This document shows positions 8,400 through 15,285 of a stretch of 64,000 bases of DNA, piece after piece. The position numbers and the translations under genes were made by a program. The stretch comes from a virus. The notes under the pieces were generated by a model, which searched no databases, was not told the origin of the DNA, and was given only the letters and a program-made list of their open reading frames with translations. The DNA lies in IMG/VR virus record IMGVR_UViG_3300032116_000004, positions 62,001-126,000 of that record; one strand, given 5' to 3'. Position 1 is the first letter of the stretch. Every line of letters begins with the position of its first letter.

Positions 8400-8669
8400 A
8401 TGGAACCAGGACTACATCGAATCTACGTCAGCGTCACCACACAAGAGCAATGGTATTCGATCATGCGAGAGTGCCGAGATTGGTTTGGAAAAAACTGGCG
8501 CACACAACCTCGAGTAAAGAGAAAACTCACGGAAAACTCTCGCTACGGGAAAAATCGTCCTGGAGTATCCGTATGGTTTGAAGTGCCTGATCTGCGTTTT
8601 GCTACCTGGATCTCGGTCAAAATGAGTCTACAAGTGGCTGGGGAGGACAAGCATAAAGCCGGTAAATAG
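8400..8669 (+). CDS. Hypothetical phage protein
   Basis: An 89-residue basic product starts MEPGLHRIYVSVTTQEQWY. A TTG 18 bp upstream is in frame, but the ATG is preferred. A TGCTATAAT string lies just before the ATG (8385-8393), though no good -35 was seen. Function is unknown. Confidence 0.6.
   Translation: MEPGLHRIYVSVTTQEQWYSIMRECRDWFGKNWRTQPRVKRKLTENSRYGKNRPGVSVWFEVPDLRFATWISVKMSLQVAGEDKHKAGK
8663..8668 (+). promoter_or_regulatory. TAAATA late-promoter-like motif
   Basis: TAAATA lies 5 bp before the ATG of the membrane coiled-coil gene and overlaps the previous stop codon. It is listed because the same motif precedes other genes in this region. Confidence 0.3.
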
Positions 8670-8673
8670 TTCT

Positions 8674-10233
8674 ATGTTTCTCACATACTTGATGCTGGCT
8701 GTGGCGCTGTGCCTCAGCGCCATCGCCGCATTCTATTCGATCATAGGTCTCACTGCCATATTTGCCGCGGCTGTGATTCCTGTGGCCGTCATGGGAACCA
8801 TATTGGAGATAGCCAAACTAACGGTCACTGTATGGTTGCATGAATACTGGCATCGTTGTAAACGAGCCATGAAAATATACTTGGTGCCTGCGGTGGGTAT
8901 GCTGATGTTGATCACTTCCATGGGCATCTTTGGCTTCCTGTCAAAGGCCCATCTAGATCAAGCAGTTCCCACTGGGGATGTGGCCGCACAAGTGGCCTTG
9001 CTAGACGAAAAGATAAAGACACAGCGAGACAACATCGAAGCCGCCCGACGTGCCCTGGCCCAGATGGATGCGGCTGTGGACCAAACACTCAGCAGATCAT
9101 CTGACGAGAAGGGTGCTGACAAAGCCGCGGCACTGCGCCGTGCTCAGGCCCGTGAGCGTGGCAACCTGCAAGGAGACATCTCTCGCGCACAGACCGAGAT
9201 AGCAAAATTAAACGAACAACGGGCACCCATAGCCGCAAATCTACGCAAAGTAGAAGCCGAGGTAGGTCCAATCAAATACATAGCGGCCTTGATCTATGGA
9301 GACAATCCTGATGCCAACTTACTGGAAAAGGCCGTGCGTTGGGTGATCATAATACTTGTGGTAGTGTTTGATCCCTTGGCCATATTCATGTTGTTGGCCG
9401 CCACTGAGAGTTACAAGTGGGAAAAATACGGTGCTCGAGATGATCCCGATGAACCAGAAAATCCGCCACCTGACAGCCCAGTGATGGATCGCATAAACGA
9501 ATGGCGCGACAAAATAAAAAAATGGAGGCAACCCAATGGTACCAATGCTGATGATGGCCAACCTATTGCCCAGGATCTGGCTAGACAACCTGACAGAGAT
9601 GATGCTGATGTTCAACCCACCGCTCCGATGGTGGCTATCCCACCTACGCAATGGGGCGGGCAAGATCTAACAAAACAAATCGTTGAAAATAATCGGCCCG
9701 GTGAACCTGTTTATGTCGACATGCCGGACATTGTCACTGTGCGTCCGGATGTGCAGTATGTAGGTGATGCCGATGAAGAAGAAACTCCTGAAGAAAAAGA
9801 TCCTGTAAAAAGGGCCAAGCGCCAATGGAAAGCGGACAATCCTGATGACACTTTACACAGACACGAAAAATTGTTGGCACAGGGCAAGATAGAACGACTA
9901 CCATGGGAACAGAGTCTACAACTGCAGGCAGATGATCAAGAACAATATGCCAATGTTGATTTTGGAACACGATTCCCTACAACTCCCGGTCGTGGGGATG
10001 CGTTTATCCGTGTAGATTTCCTGCCAACTAAACTGTTCAAATGGAATGGTGCGAAATGGATTGAAGTGGACAAAGAAATCACTGATTCATTCACCTACAA
10101 TGATGAGTATATCGAATATCTAATCGCCAAGATCGGTTCTGGTGAGTATGATGCTGATCTGCTCAACGAAAACGAAAGACAACAAATAGAAGCTAGGCTA
10201 CGAGATGATCCCAAATTCAACGGTCCAGCATGA
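8674..10233 (+). CDS. Membrane protein with periplasmic coiled coil
   Basis: The 519-residue product has two or three membrane helices at about 1-45 and 67-90, a long Ala/Arg/Glu-rich coiled coil at about 100-195, a further helix at about 220-245 (WVIIILVVVFDPLAIFMLL), and a long acidic Pro/Asp-rich tail. The tail ends in a folded segment (FKWNGAKWIEVDKE). I associate this architecture with uncharacterised proteins of large aquatic myophages. It could be a virion or host-envelope protein. Its stop overlaps the clpX start, so it may share an operon with the protease genes. Confidence 0.7.
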   Translation: MFLTYLMLAVALCLSAIAAFYSIIGLTAIFAAAVIPVAVMGTILEIAKLTVTVWLHEYWHRCKRAMKIYLVPAVGMLMLITSMGIFGFLSKAHLDQAVPTGDVAAQVALLDEKIKTQRDNIEAARRALAQMDAAVDQTLSRSSDEKGADKAAALRRAQARERGNLQGDISRAQTEIAKLNEQRAPIAANLRKVEAEVGPIKYIAALIYGDNPDANLLEKAVRWVIIILVVVFDPLAIFMLLAATESYKWEKYGARDDPDEPENPPPDSPVMDRINEWRDKIKKWRQPNGTNADDGQPIAQDLARQPDRDDADVQPTAPMVAIPPTQWGGQDLTKQIVENNRPGEPVYVDMPDIVTVRPDVQYVGDADEEETPEEKDPVKRAKRQWKADNPDDTLHRHEKLLAQGKIERLPWEQSLQLQADDQEQYANVDFGTRFPTTPGRGDAFIRVDFLPTKLFKWNGAKWIEVDKEITDSFTYNDEYIEYLIAKIGSGEYDADLLNENERQQIEARLRDDPKFNGPA

Positions 10234-11429
10234 AAGAAGATACTTCATACGAACTTTGCAGTTTCTGCAACAAACACAAAGACGATGTTAAAAAACTCAT
10301 AGTGGCCAATGATGTGGCCATCTGCAACGATTGCGTGGATCTTTGCCAAAAACTCTTGCAAGAGGATCCGGTAACGAGAGAACACAATCACACAGACATT
10401 GATCCTCAAGAACTCAAACGTTATCTAGATCAGTATGTGATAGGGCAGGACCGTGCCAAGGTTGTCTTGGCAGTGGCCATCGCCAATCATTACAAACGCA
10501 TACAGAATCGCGATCCTGAAATAGAACTAGACAAGGCCAATATCCTGATGCTGGGCCCCACAGGATCGGGCAAGACCCTGCTGGCTCGCACCGTGGCACG
10601 TTATCTCGACGTGCCTTTTGCCATCGCAGATGCCACTAGCATAACCGAAGCCGGATATGTGGGCGATGATGTAGAAAGTCTCATACAGCGATTGCTCACT
10701 GCCGCTGGTGGCGATGTGGAAAAATGTCGTCGTGGTATAATATTTGTTGATGAAATTGACAAGATCGCTCGAAAAAGCGAATCAACATCTATCACCAGAG
10801 ATGTGAGTGGTGAAGGTGTGCAACAGGCCCTGTTGAAGCTGGTAGAAGGCACAGTATGCCGAGTTCCGGCTGGTGGCGGCCGCAAACACCCTGGTGGCGA
10901 AATGATCGAAATAGACACTGCCAATATACTGTTCATTGCCGGCGGCGCATTCGTGGGCCTAGACCAGATAGTGAAGAAACGACTGTTCGGGTCCTCCATG
11001 GGATTCAATGCTGAAGTCAAAGTATCAGGTGACGTGGATCTACAAAAGACCATGCCCGATGATCTGGTAAAATTTGGTCTGATACCTGAATTCGTCGGCC
11101 GTTTCCCTAGTTGGGTCAGCCTAGATGAACTGACCACGGATGATCTGGTGCATGTGCTCACAGATACCAAGAATTCATTGATACGTCAATATCAACACCT
11201 GTTTGCTTCAGACAGCATAGATCTTGATTTCGAGAACGAGGCCTTGACCACCATAGCACAGCGTTCTGCAGATTTCGGTACTGGTGCCCGCGCCTTGCAC
11301 AGCGAACTTGAGCGTGTGTTGATGCCACACATGTTCGCTATCAAACGCTATCGTGATCGGGGGATAAACCGCGTAGTTATTAACCGAGAGCAAATAAATA
11401 ACCCACAACCCGTTTACAAGGAGGAATAG
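10230..11429 (+). CDS. clpX: ClpX, ATP-dependent protease unfoldase
   Basis: This 399-residue AAA+ ATPase unfolds substrates for ClpP. An N-terminal C4 zinc finger has cysteines at 10, 13, 32 and 35. The Walker A GPTGSGKT is at about 110 and Walker B with sensor is IIFVDEIDKIA. The loop that contacts ClpP in bacterial ClpX (IGF) is here SSMGFNAEVK, retaining GF. It pairs naturally with the phage ClpP at 37103. The start overlaps the preceding stop, and the bS21 gene follows 1 bp after its stop. The zinc finger implies retained substrate or adaptor recognition. Confidence 0.95.
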   Translation: MKEDTSYELCSFCNKHKDDVKKLIVANDVAICNDCVDLCQKLLQEDPVTREHNHTDIDPQELKRYLDQYVIGQDRAKVVLAVAIANHYKRIQNRDPEIELDKANILMLGPTGSGKTLLARTVARYLDVPFAIADATSITEAGYVGDDVESLIQRLLTAAGGDVEKCRRGIIFVDEIDKIARKSESTSITRDVSGEGVQQALLKLVEGTVCRVPAGGGRKHPGGEMIEIDTANILFIAGGAFVGLDQIVKKRLFGSSMGFNAEVKVSGDVDLQKTMPDDLVKFGLIPEFVGRFPSWVSLDELTTDDLVHVLTDTKNSLIRQYQHLFASDSIDLDFENEALTTIAQRSADFGTGARALHSELERVLMPHMFAIKRYRDRGINRVVINREQINNPQPVYKEE

Positions 11430-11430
11430 T

Positions 11431-11643
11431 TTGGGTAAAACAGTGATCGTTCCGGATGGCAATGTAGAAAAGGCCCTGCGCCGATTCAAAAAAAAGATAC
11501 AGAATTCAGGTCTGTTGTTCGAACTCAAAGAACGTGAGACCTATGTCAAACCCACTACCCGCCGTAAACTCAAAGCCTCTGCCGCTAAAAAACGTTGGCA
11601 AAAATATCTACGTAGCCAGCAACTGCCTCCCAAAAAGTTCTAA
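11431..11643 (+). CDS. rpsU: Ribosomal protein bS21 homologue
   Basis: The 70-residue basic protein carries the bS21 core, VEKALRRFKKKIQNSGLL, then RETYVKPTTRRKLKASAAKKR. bS21 sits on the 30S platform near the anti-SD of 16S rRNA and is the ribosomal protein most often found in phages. The start is a TTG at 11431, preceded by AAGGAGG six bases earlier, an ideal RBS that overlaps the clpX stop. Incorporation into host ribosomes could bias translation to phage mRNAs; that role is inferred. Confidence 0.9.
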   Translation: MGKTVIVPDGNVEKALRRFKKKIQNSGLLFELKERETYVKPTTRRKLKASAAKKRWQKYLRSQQLPPKKF

Positions 11644-11894
11644 TGTATATCCGGTTCCGGTTGCCACAACACGGCGACTATCACCGCACCCTGGAATTCA
11701 TCAAACAGCAGGTGCAAAGTTGGGCTGAACAATATGGTGTGAGATACACGCAAAAAACCATAAAATACGAACATCGTGTGGCTTTTGATCACGACGAAAC
11801 CTATACCATGTGGGCCATGACATGGAACCCACCAGAACAGTTCCGGCGCTGGTTGGAATATGAATTGGTTAATGTGGCCGGCGAGCGATATTGA
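11643..11894 (+). CDS. Hypothetical protein
   Basis: An 83-residue protein with many aromatic and charged residues (MYIRFRLPQHGDYHRTLEF at its start) starts at an ATG overlapping the bS21 stop codon (TAATG). No domain is recognised. Its 3' end overlaps the -35 of the hsp20 promoter. Confidence 0.6.
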   Translation: MYIRFRLPQHGDYHRTLEFIKQQVQSWAEQYGVRYTQKTIKYEHRVAFDHDETYTMWAMTWNPPEQFRRWLEYELVNVAGERY

Positions 11895-11921
11895 CAACTC
11901 TCAAAAAATCCTGTATAAATA
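11891..11921 (+). promoter_or_regulatory. Promoter for hsp20 (sigma70-like, overlapping late-like TATAAATA)
   Basis: TTGACA at 11891-11896 and TATAAA at 11914-11919 are separated by 17 bp. The -10 reads TATAAATA (11914-11921), which is also the T4 late-promoter consensus, so the gene could be read both early and late. The expected transcription start is about 11926-11927. Confidence 0.75.
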
Positions 11922-11926
11922 TATTT

Positions 11927-11984
11927 GTAGGTGCCGATGGTCGGGCCTACATAGTCAACTTGCTTAAAAAAGGAGAATGTTATG
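11927..11984 (+). promoter_or_regulatory. Candidate ROSE-like RNA thermometer in the hsp20 leader
   Basis: The predicted leader is about 55 nt and holds two hairpins. The first pairs GTAGG (11927-11931) with CCTAC (11946-11950), with an inner CCG/CGG pairing. The second pairs CTTGCT (11959-11964) with the Shine-Dalgarno AGGAG (11971-11975) across a 6-nt loop, leaving a bulged G. A UUGCU segment with a bulged G masking AGGA is the hallmark of ROSE thermometers that control bacterial small heat-shock genes. GTCA (11954-11957) could also pair with TGAC over the start codon. Confidence 0.6.
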
Positions 11985-12419
11985 ACTAAAATCACATCTT
12001 TTGATCTCACCCCCTTCTATCGTAATACCATTGGCGTCGACCGCTTGTTCGACCGTATCATGGATCAGTTTGACCATGCCGCGCAAAGCCAGAACTACCC
12101 GCCTTACAACATCCTGAAAACAGGAGAAGACACCTATGAAATCCAGGTGGCAGTGGCTGGGTTTGCCGAAGGTGAAGTGAATGTAGATTTCCATGAAGGA
12201 CAGTTGGTGATCACCGGTGAAAAGAACACCGATGACTCAGAATTGAACTATCTACATCGCGGTATCTCGGCTCGCAAGTTCCTGCGCACATTCCAACTGG
12301 CTGATTATGTAGAGGTTCGCGATGCTGTGATGAAAGACGGCATCTTGAACGTGCATCTACAGCGCATCGTGCCCGAAGAAATGAAGCCAAAGCGTATTGC
12401 AATCTCATACGCAAAATAA
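11982..12419 (+). CDS. Small heat-shock protein, Hsp20/alpha-crystallin family
   Basis: The 145-residue chaperone has the alpha-crystallin core (YEIQVAVAGF, GEVNVDFHEGQLVITGEK) and a C-terminal IxI-type motif in KRIAIS. It binds unfolding proteins without ATP. Phage Hsp20 proteins are known from cyanophages and T4-like phages. It has its own promoter and a leader that may act as a thermosensor. It lies between the clpX-rpsU and clpS genes, consistent with a protein quality-control module. Confidence 0.93.
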   Translation: MTKITSFDLTPFYRNTIGVDRLFDRIMDQFDHAAQSQNYPPYNILKTGEDTYEIQVAVAGFAEGEVNVDFHEGQLVITGEKNTDDSELNYLHRGISARKFLRTFQLADYVEVRDAVMKDGILNVHLQRIVPEEMKPKRIAISYAK

Positions 12420-12429
12420 TATAATAGCG

Positions 12430-12461
12430 TAAATACAGTGGAGGGCACCCGCCCTCTACTG
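12430..12461 (+). promoter_or_regulatory. TAAATA motif and strong hairpin upstream of clpS
   Basis: TAAATA (12430-12435) is followed by an 11-bp hairpin, CAGTGGAGGGC / GCCCTCTACTG with an ACCC loop (12436-12461, one G-T pair). There is no T run, so it is less likely to be a terminator than a leader structure or mRNA-stabilising 5' hairpin for clpS. Confidence 0.5.
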
Positions 12462-12478
12462 AGGACAAAGGGAACGAC

Positions 12479-12799
12479 ATGTCAGAAACTGCTACACAAC
12501 CCAAAACTAAAACAACCGTCAGGCCCAGAGAGGTGCTCAAAGAACCTCCCATGTTCAAAGTTATCTACATCAATGACAATAAAACTGCCATGGAATTCGT
12601 GATTGAAAGCCTGGTAGAACATTTTGATTACAGCCCCTCAACAGCAGAAAAAATCACTTTCGACATCCATGAAGCAGGATCTGCAGTGGTGGCCGTGTTG
12701 CCCTATGAGATAGCCGAACAAAAAGGCATCGAAGTCACTGTGATGGCACGTGGTGCCGGGTATCCTTTACAGGTCAAACTAGAGCCAGATTCGGCCTAG
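12479..12799 (+). CDS. clpS: ClpS, N-end-rule adaptor
   Basis: The 106-residue protein matches the ClpS core: a Pro-rich N-terminal extension, FKVIYINDNKTAMEFVIESL (ClpS usually has NDD here), FDIHEAGSAVVAVLPYEIAEQKG, and GYPLQVKLEPD at the end. ClpS delivers N-degron proteins to ClpA, not ClpX, and no clpA is in this window. It therefore probably acts on the host ClpAP or has an altered partner. The 3' end overlaps the convergent phosphoesterase gene by 4 bp. Confidence 0.88.
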   Translation: MSETATQPKTKTTVRPREVLKEPPMFKVIYINDNKTAMEFVIESLVEHFDYSPSTAEKITFDIHEAGSAVVAVLPYEIAEQKGIEVTVMARGAGYPLQVKLEPDSA

Positions 12800-13587
12800 A
12801 GACTTATTTCAATCCTACGAGGGTAATACACAGGCTTGCACCAAGGTGTGTTGCCTCTTCCTCTACAGTTGTTGACATATCTGATGCCTTGTATGGTGGT
12901 ATCAACATCGCCGTGGTAGTGTCCAAAACACCAAGTAGAGATCTTGCTCTCGGTGTCCTCGCCCAATACCTGCGTCATATAACTGTTGCCTGAACAGTTG
13001 ATCCTATAGCTGTCGGCTATCTCGATGTCATGATGTATGAGATCCAAACGCGGTGGAGTATGGGTGATCAACACTATTTTTTTCACGTCTTGATGCGTCT
13101 GCAATCTACGCACTGATCTGGCCAGATAAGCGAAATCCTGCATGCTCATGGATTCTATGGCATCCGAAACTGTCCTATCAACTTGGTATCTGTCTTGGAA
13201 CCACAACCGCGTCTGATCATAGTCCACTCCAGGTTCAAAATCGAAACTCCACCAACCATTGGTACCCAGGAATGCTACACCATCAACGATGACTACATTG
13301 TCTTGGAGATAGGTAACATTGGGTATGTCGCTTATTTCTTCCACTAGACTGCGATAACTGTCCCCAAGATCGTTCAAGGTCCATCGATGCTCGTCGTTGC
13401 CATCTATGAACATCACTGCACGATATCGTTGGCTGAGTTTTTCCAAAGCATCTTTGACCAAGGCACGGTCTCGAGACACATCTCCGGCCACCACACAAAG
13501 AGTAGCAGTGGCCTGTCCTTCCCAATCAAATGGTTGATCCCAAGTTTCCACATGGAGGTCTGAAATTAAATCAAATGCTATTGGCAT
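12796..13587 (-). CDS. Metallophosphoesterase (calcineurin-like)
   Basis: This 263-residue protein has all the metal-binding motifs in order: SDLH (about 9-12), AGDVS (about 34), GNDEH (GN[D/H]E, about 63), THTPP (about 180) and FGHYHG (about 222). The substrate is unknown, though phage members are often cyclic or dinucleotide phosphodiesterases. It is the only reverse-strand gene in this region. A TAAATA on the minus strand (13594-13599) lies 6 bp before the ATG. A second family member is at 44979-45860. Confidence 0.88.
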   Translation of the reverse strand: MPIAFDLISDLHVETWDQPFDWEGQATATLCVVAGDVSRDRALVKDALEKLSQRYRAVMFIDGNDEHRWTLNDLGDSYRSLVEEISDIPNVTYLQDNVVIVDGVAFLGTNGWWSFDFEPGVDYDQTRLWFQDRYQVDRTVSDAIESMSMQDFAYLARSVRRLQTHQDVKKIVLITHTPPRLDLIHHDIEIADSYRINCSGNSYMTQVLGEDTESKISTWCFGHYHGDVDTTIQGIRYVNNCRGRGNTPWCKPVYYPRRIEISL

Positions 13588-13593
13588 GATACA

Positions 13594-13599
13594 TATTTA
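13594..13599 (-). promoter_or_regulatory. Reverse-strand TAAATA late-promoter-like motif
   Basis: The minus strand reads TTTTAAATATG just ahead of the phosphoesterase start. It has the same motif as other late-like sites, on the right strand for the gene. Transcription from it would give a very short leader. Confidence 0.35.
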
Positions 13600-13611
13600 A
13601 AAGGATTTTTT

Positions 13612-13986
13612 ATGCACATAATATTTGGCAAAGAAACAGCAGAGGGGTTGAAGGACAAATACACGGTGTTGGAACTGGATCAGATACAGATACAATCCAA
13701 TGGTCCGATTTTGGACAGTTTCTGTGTGTTGGACACTGATGCAGTGAGATTGGAAGAAATAGGTACCATGCCTAATATCATCAATCTCCATGCCAAACTC
13801 ATGGAAAACTATCGCAAGCGGAATTGGGGTTTCTGCGAACAGGCCATAGAACACCTACACGGACGCTGGGGCGGCACGCTGAACAGCTTCTATGATGAAA
13901 TTTCTCAGAGAATCGCTAAGTATAAACACAAGGACCCAGGTCCGGATTGGAACGGCGTATATGAAAAATTTAGTAGCGACCGTTAG
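13612..13986 (+). CDS. Conserved hypothetical phage protein
   Basis: The 124-residue product starts MHIIFGKETAEGL and has a central KLMENYRKRNWGFCEQAIEHL and WGGTLNSFYDEISQRI. This pattern is familiar from uncharacterised genes of aquatic T4-like phages, but no function is known. AAAAGGA lies before the ATG. Its end overlaps the start of the lipoprotein gene by 26 bp. Confidence 0.7.
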   Translation: MHIIFGKETAEGLKDKYTVLELDQIQIQSNGPILDSFCVLDTDAVRLEEIGTMPNIINLHAKLMENYRKRNWGFCEQAIEHLHGRWGGTLNSFYDEISQRIAKYKHKDPGPDWNGVYEKFSSDR

Positions 13987-14353
13987 TGTCGCTTTTTTAC
14001 TGTCGGCTTGTGCTTTATTCCCTAGTTATTTTGACTATAATGAGCAAGCCCGTTTGGTAGACATCATCGAACTGACCAAGACAGATGCAGTATGTGCCAC
14101 TGAAGAAATCAGAACAGTGAGCAGAGATATACGCCACAAAGTAGATTGGCTGACCACATACAGTGCCAGCTTGCCTGACAATTCCAAGATACAAGAGATG
14201 AATCGTAATCTCAGTGAAATAGTGGGAGATTTTGATCAACGCTATCGTGGAGACCGACCACCTAGTAAATTTTTCTGTAGTGCCAAAATTAAAAACATAA
14301 ACGAAGCCGCTCGCAAGATGTTGTCAGTGAGTGGAAGGAGACCTCGAGCATGA
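13961..14353 (+). CDS. Putative lipoprotein
   Basis: A 130-residue protein starts with a lipoprotein signal peptide (MKNLVATVSVAFLLSAC, Cys at about 17 as the lipidation site). The mature part is helical, Arg/Asp-rich and has three further cysteines. The in-frame extension upstream would lie inside the previous gene, and the signal peptide supports this ATG. It overlaps the previous gene by 26 bp and contains a terminator-like hairpin over its first codons. An outer-membrane or periplasmic role such as superinfection exclusion or spanin function is possible but unproven. Confidence 0.75.
   Translation: MKNLVATVSVAFLLSACALFPSYFDYNEQARLVDIIELTKTDAVCATEEIRTVSRDIRHKVDWLTTYSASLPDNSKIQEMNRNLSEIVGDFDQRYRGDRPPSKFFCSAKIKNINEAARKMLSVSGRRPRA
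13975..13998 (+). terminator. Terminator-like hairpin inside the lipoprotein start
   Basis: AGCGAC / GTCGCT with a 7-nt loop is followed directly by six T residues. It spans the stop codon of the upstream gene and codons 5-12 of the lipoprotein gene, so it could attenuate lipoprotein expression. Confidence 0.5.
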
Positions 14354-14592
14354 ACATTCAACAAGTGGTAGAAAATTTCTGCAGACAAAACAATGCCTTG
14401 GGATATCGAGTGCAAAAAGCCTTGGAATATCGTGATGCATTGTCGCGAGGTGATGTCAACTCAGCAGAATTCCAGGAACTCATGGAAGATCTGCAACGCC
14501 TTGACAACATCCAACTGTCAGCAGATGAACTGGATCAACAGATACTGTTCAACGACTGCATCAATCTGCTAAAAAATATACCAATCTCTTAG
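14350..14592 (+). CDS. Hypothetical helical protein
   Basis: An 80-residue, mostly helical, acidic protein starts MNIQQVVENFCRQNNALGY. Its ATG overlaps the lipoprotein stop (ATGA), indicating translational coupling. It has no membrane helix or known motif. Confidence 0.65.
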   Translation: MNIQQVVENFCRQNNALGYRVQKALEYRDALSRGDVNSAEFQELMEDLQRLDNIQLSADELDQQILFNDCINLLKNIPIS

Positions 14593-14633
14593 TAACAAAT
14601 AAAACTACCGCTTATTTTTTGTCTTGGCTCCGT

Positions 14634-14639
14634 TAAATA
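14634..14639 (+). promoter_or_regulatory. TAAATA late-promoter-like motif
   Basis: GTTAAATAT lies 28 bp upstream of the exported-protein gene at 14668, within the longest non-coding gap of this segment. Its position suits a phage late promoter. Confidence 0.45.
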
Positions 14640-14667
14640 TTATGTCGCCTAAGGAGCTAGACAAAAG

Positions 14668-15285
14668 ATGTTTTATAACTATAAAAAACTCTGGGCGGGC
14701 GTAGTTTTATCACTATCTATGACCGCAGTAGTTGCACAGACCGATCCAATCATCACAGATTCCACCAGCAGGTCTACGTCGACTACCAATTCCAGTTCTA
14801 CAACCACTATCAAAAGTCCGCCACCAACGGCAGTGGCACCCGCTGTGACCACCATCAACAATGATGTGTGTGCCGTGGCCGCGTCAGGTGCTGTGCAGAC
14901 TCAGATCCTGGGTATCTCCATGGGGGGAACCATGCGTGACATGAACTGCGAACGCATCAAACTGTCAAAGAATTTATATGACATGGGCATGAAGGTCGCC
15001 GCAGTGGCCACGCTGTGTCAAGATGAACGTATATTTACTGCCATGATGGCCGCTGGCACACCCTGCCCAGTAGAAGGTAAAATTGGCGCCGATGCTCGTG
15101 CTGAGTGGGAACGTAGAGGTGTGCTAGATTCTACCAAGAAAGAAAACGTGGGGCATTATGCTACCAAGCCGCCCGTGATTGACTTGAGCAAGCCCGCAGA
15201 AAAATCTCCACGCCGAGACGATTTTGCCTGTAAAGATTACGCCGGTAACGACCCTACAATCAAAGAAAGAATGGGTTGCAAATAA
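14668..15285 (+). CDS. Exported Ser/Thr-rich protein
   Basis: This 205-residue protein has a cleavable signal peptide (about 1-23, ending VVAQ) and then a Ser/Thr linker (about 28-60). A conserved-looking domain follows, with VQTQILGISMGGT, KLSKNLYDMGMKVAAVATLCQ and MMAAGTPCPVEGKIG, and four to five cysteines that could form disulfides. I associate this domain with secreted proteins of aquatic myophages of unknown role. It starts a cassette of envelope-directed genes running to 19.1 kb. Confidence 0.75.
   Translation: MFYNYKKLWAGVVLSLSMTAVVAQTDPIITDSTSRSTSTTNSSSTTTIKSPPPTAVAPAVTTINNDVCAVAASGAVQTQILGISMGGTMRDMNCERIKLSKNLYDMGMKVAAVATLCQDERIFTAMMAAGTPCPVEGKIGADARAEWERRGVLDSTKKENVGHYATKPPVIDLSKPAEKSPRRDDFACKDYAGNDPTIKERMGCK

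Noticed and set aside
10601-11170. Reverse-strand frame of 189 codons within clpX
   Set aside because: Antisense to the highly conserved AAA+ core; codon-driven artefact.
12400-12425. TATAAT at 12420-12425 with TTGCAA upstream as a clpS promoter
   Set aside because: Spacing is only 14 bp and the -35 match is poor; the nearby TAAATA is the more likely signal.
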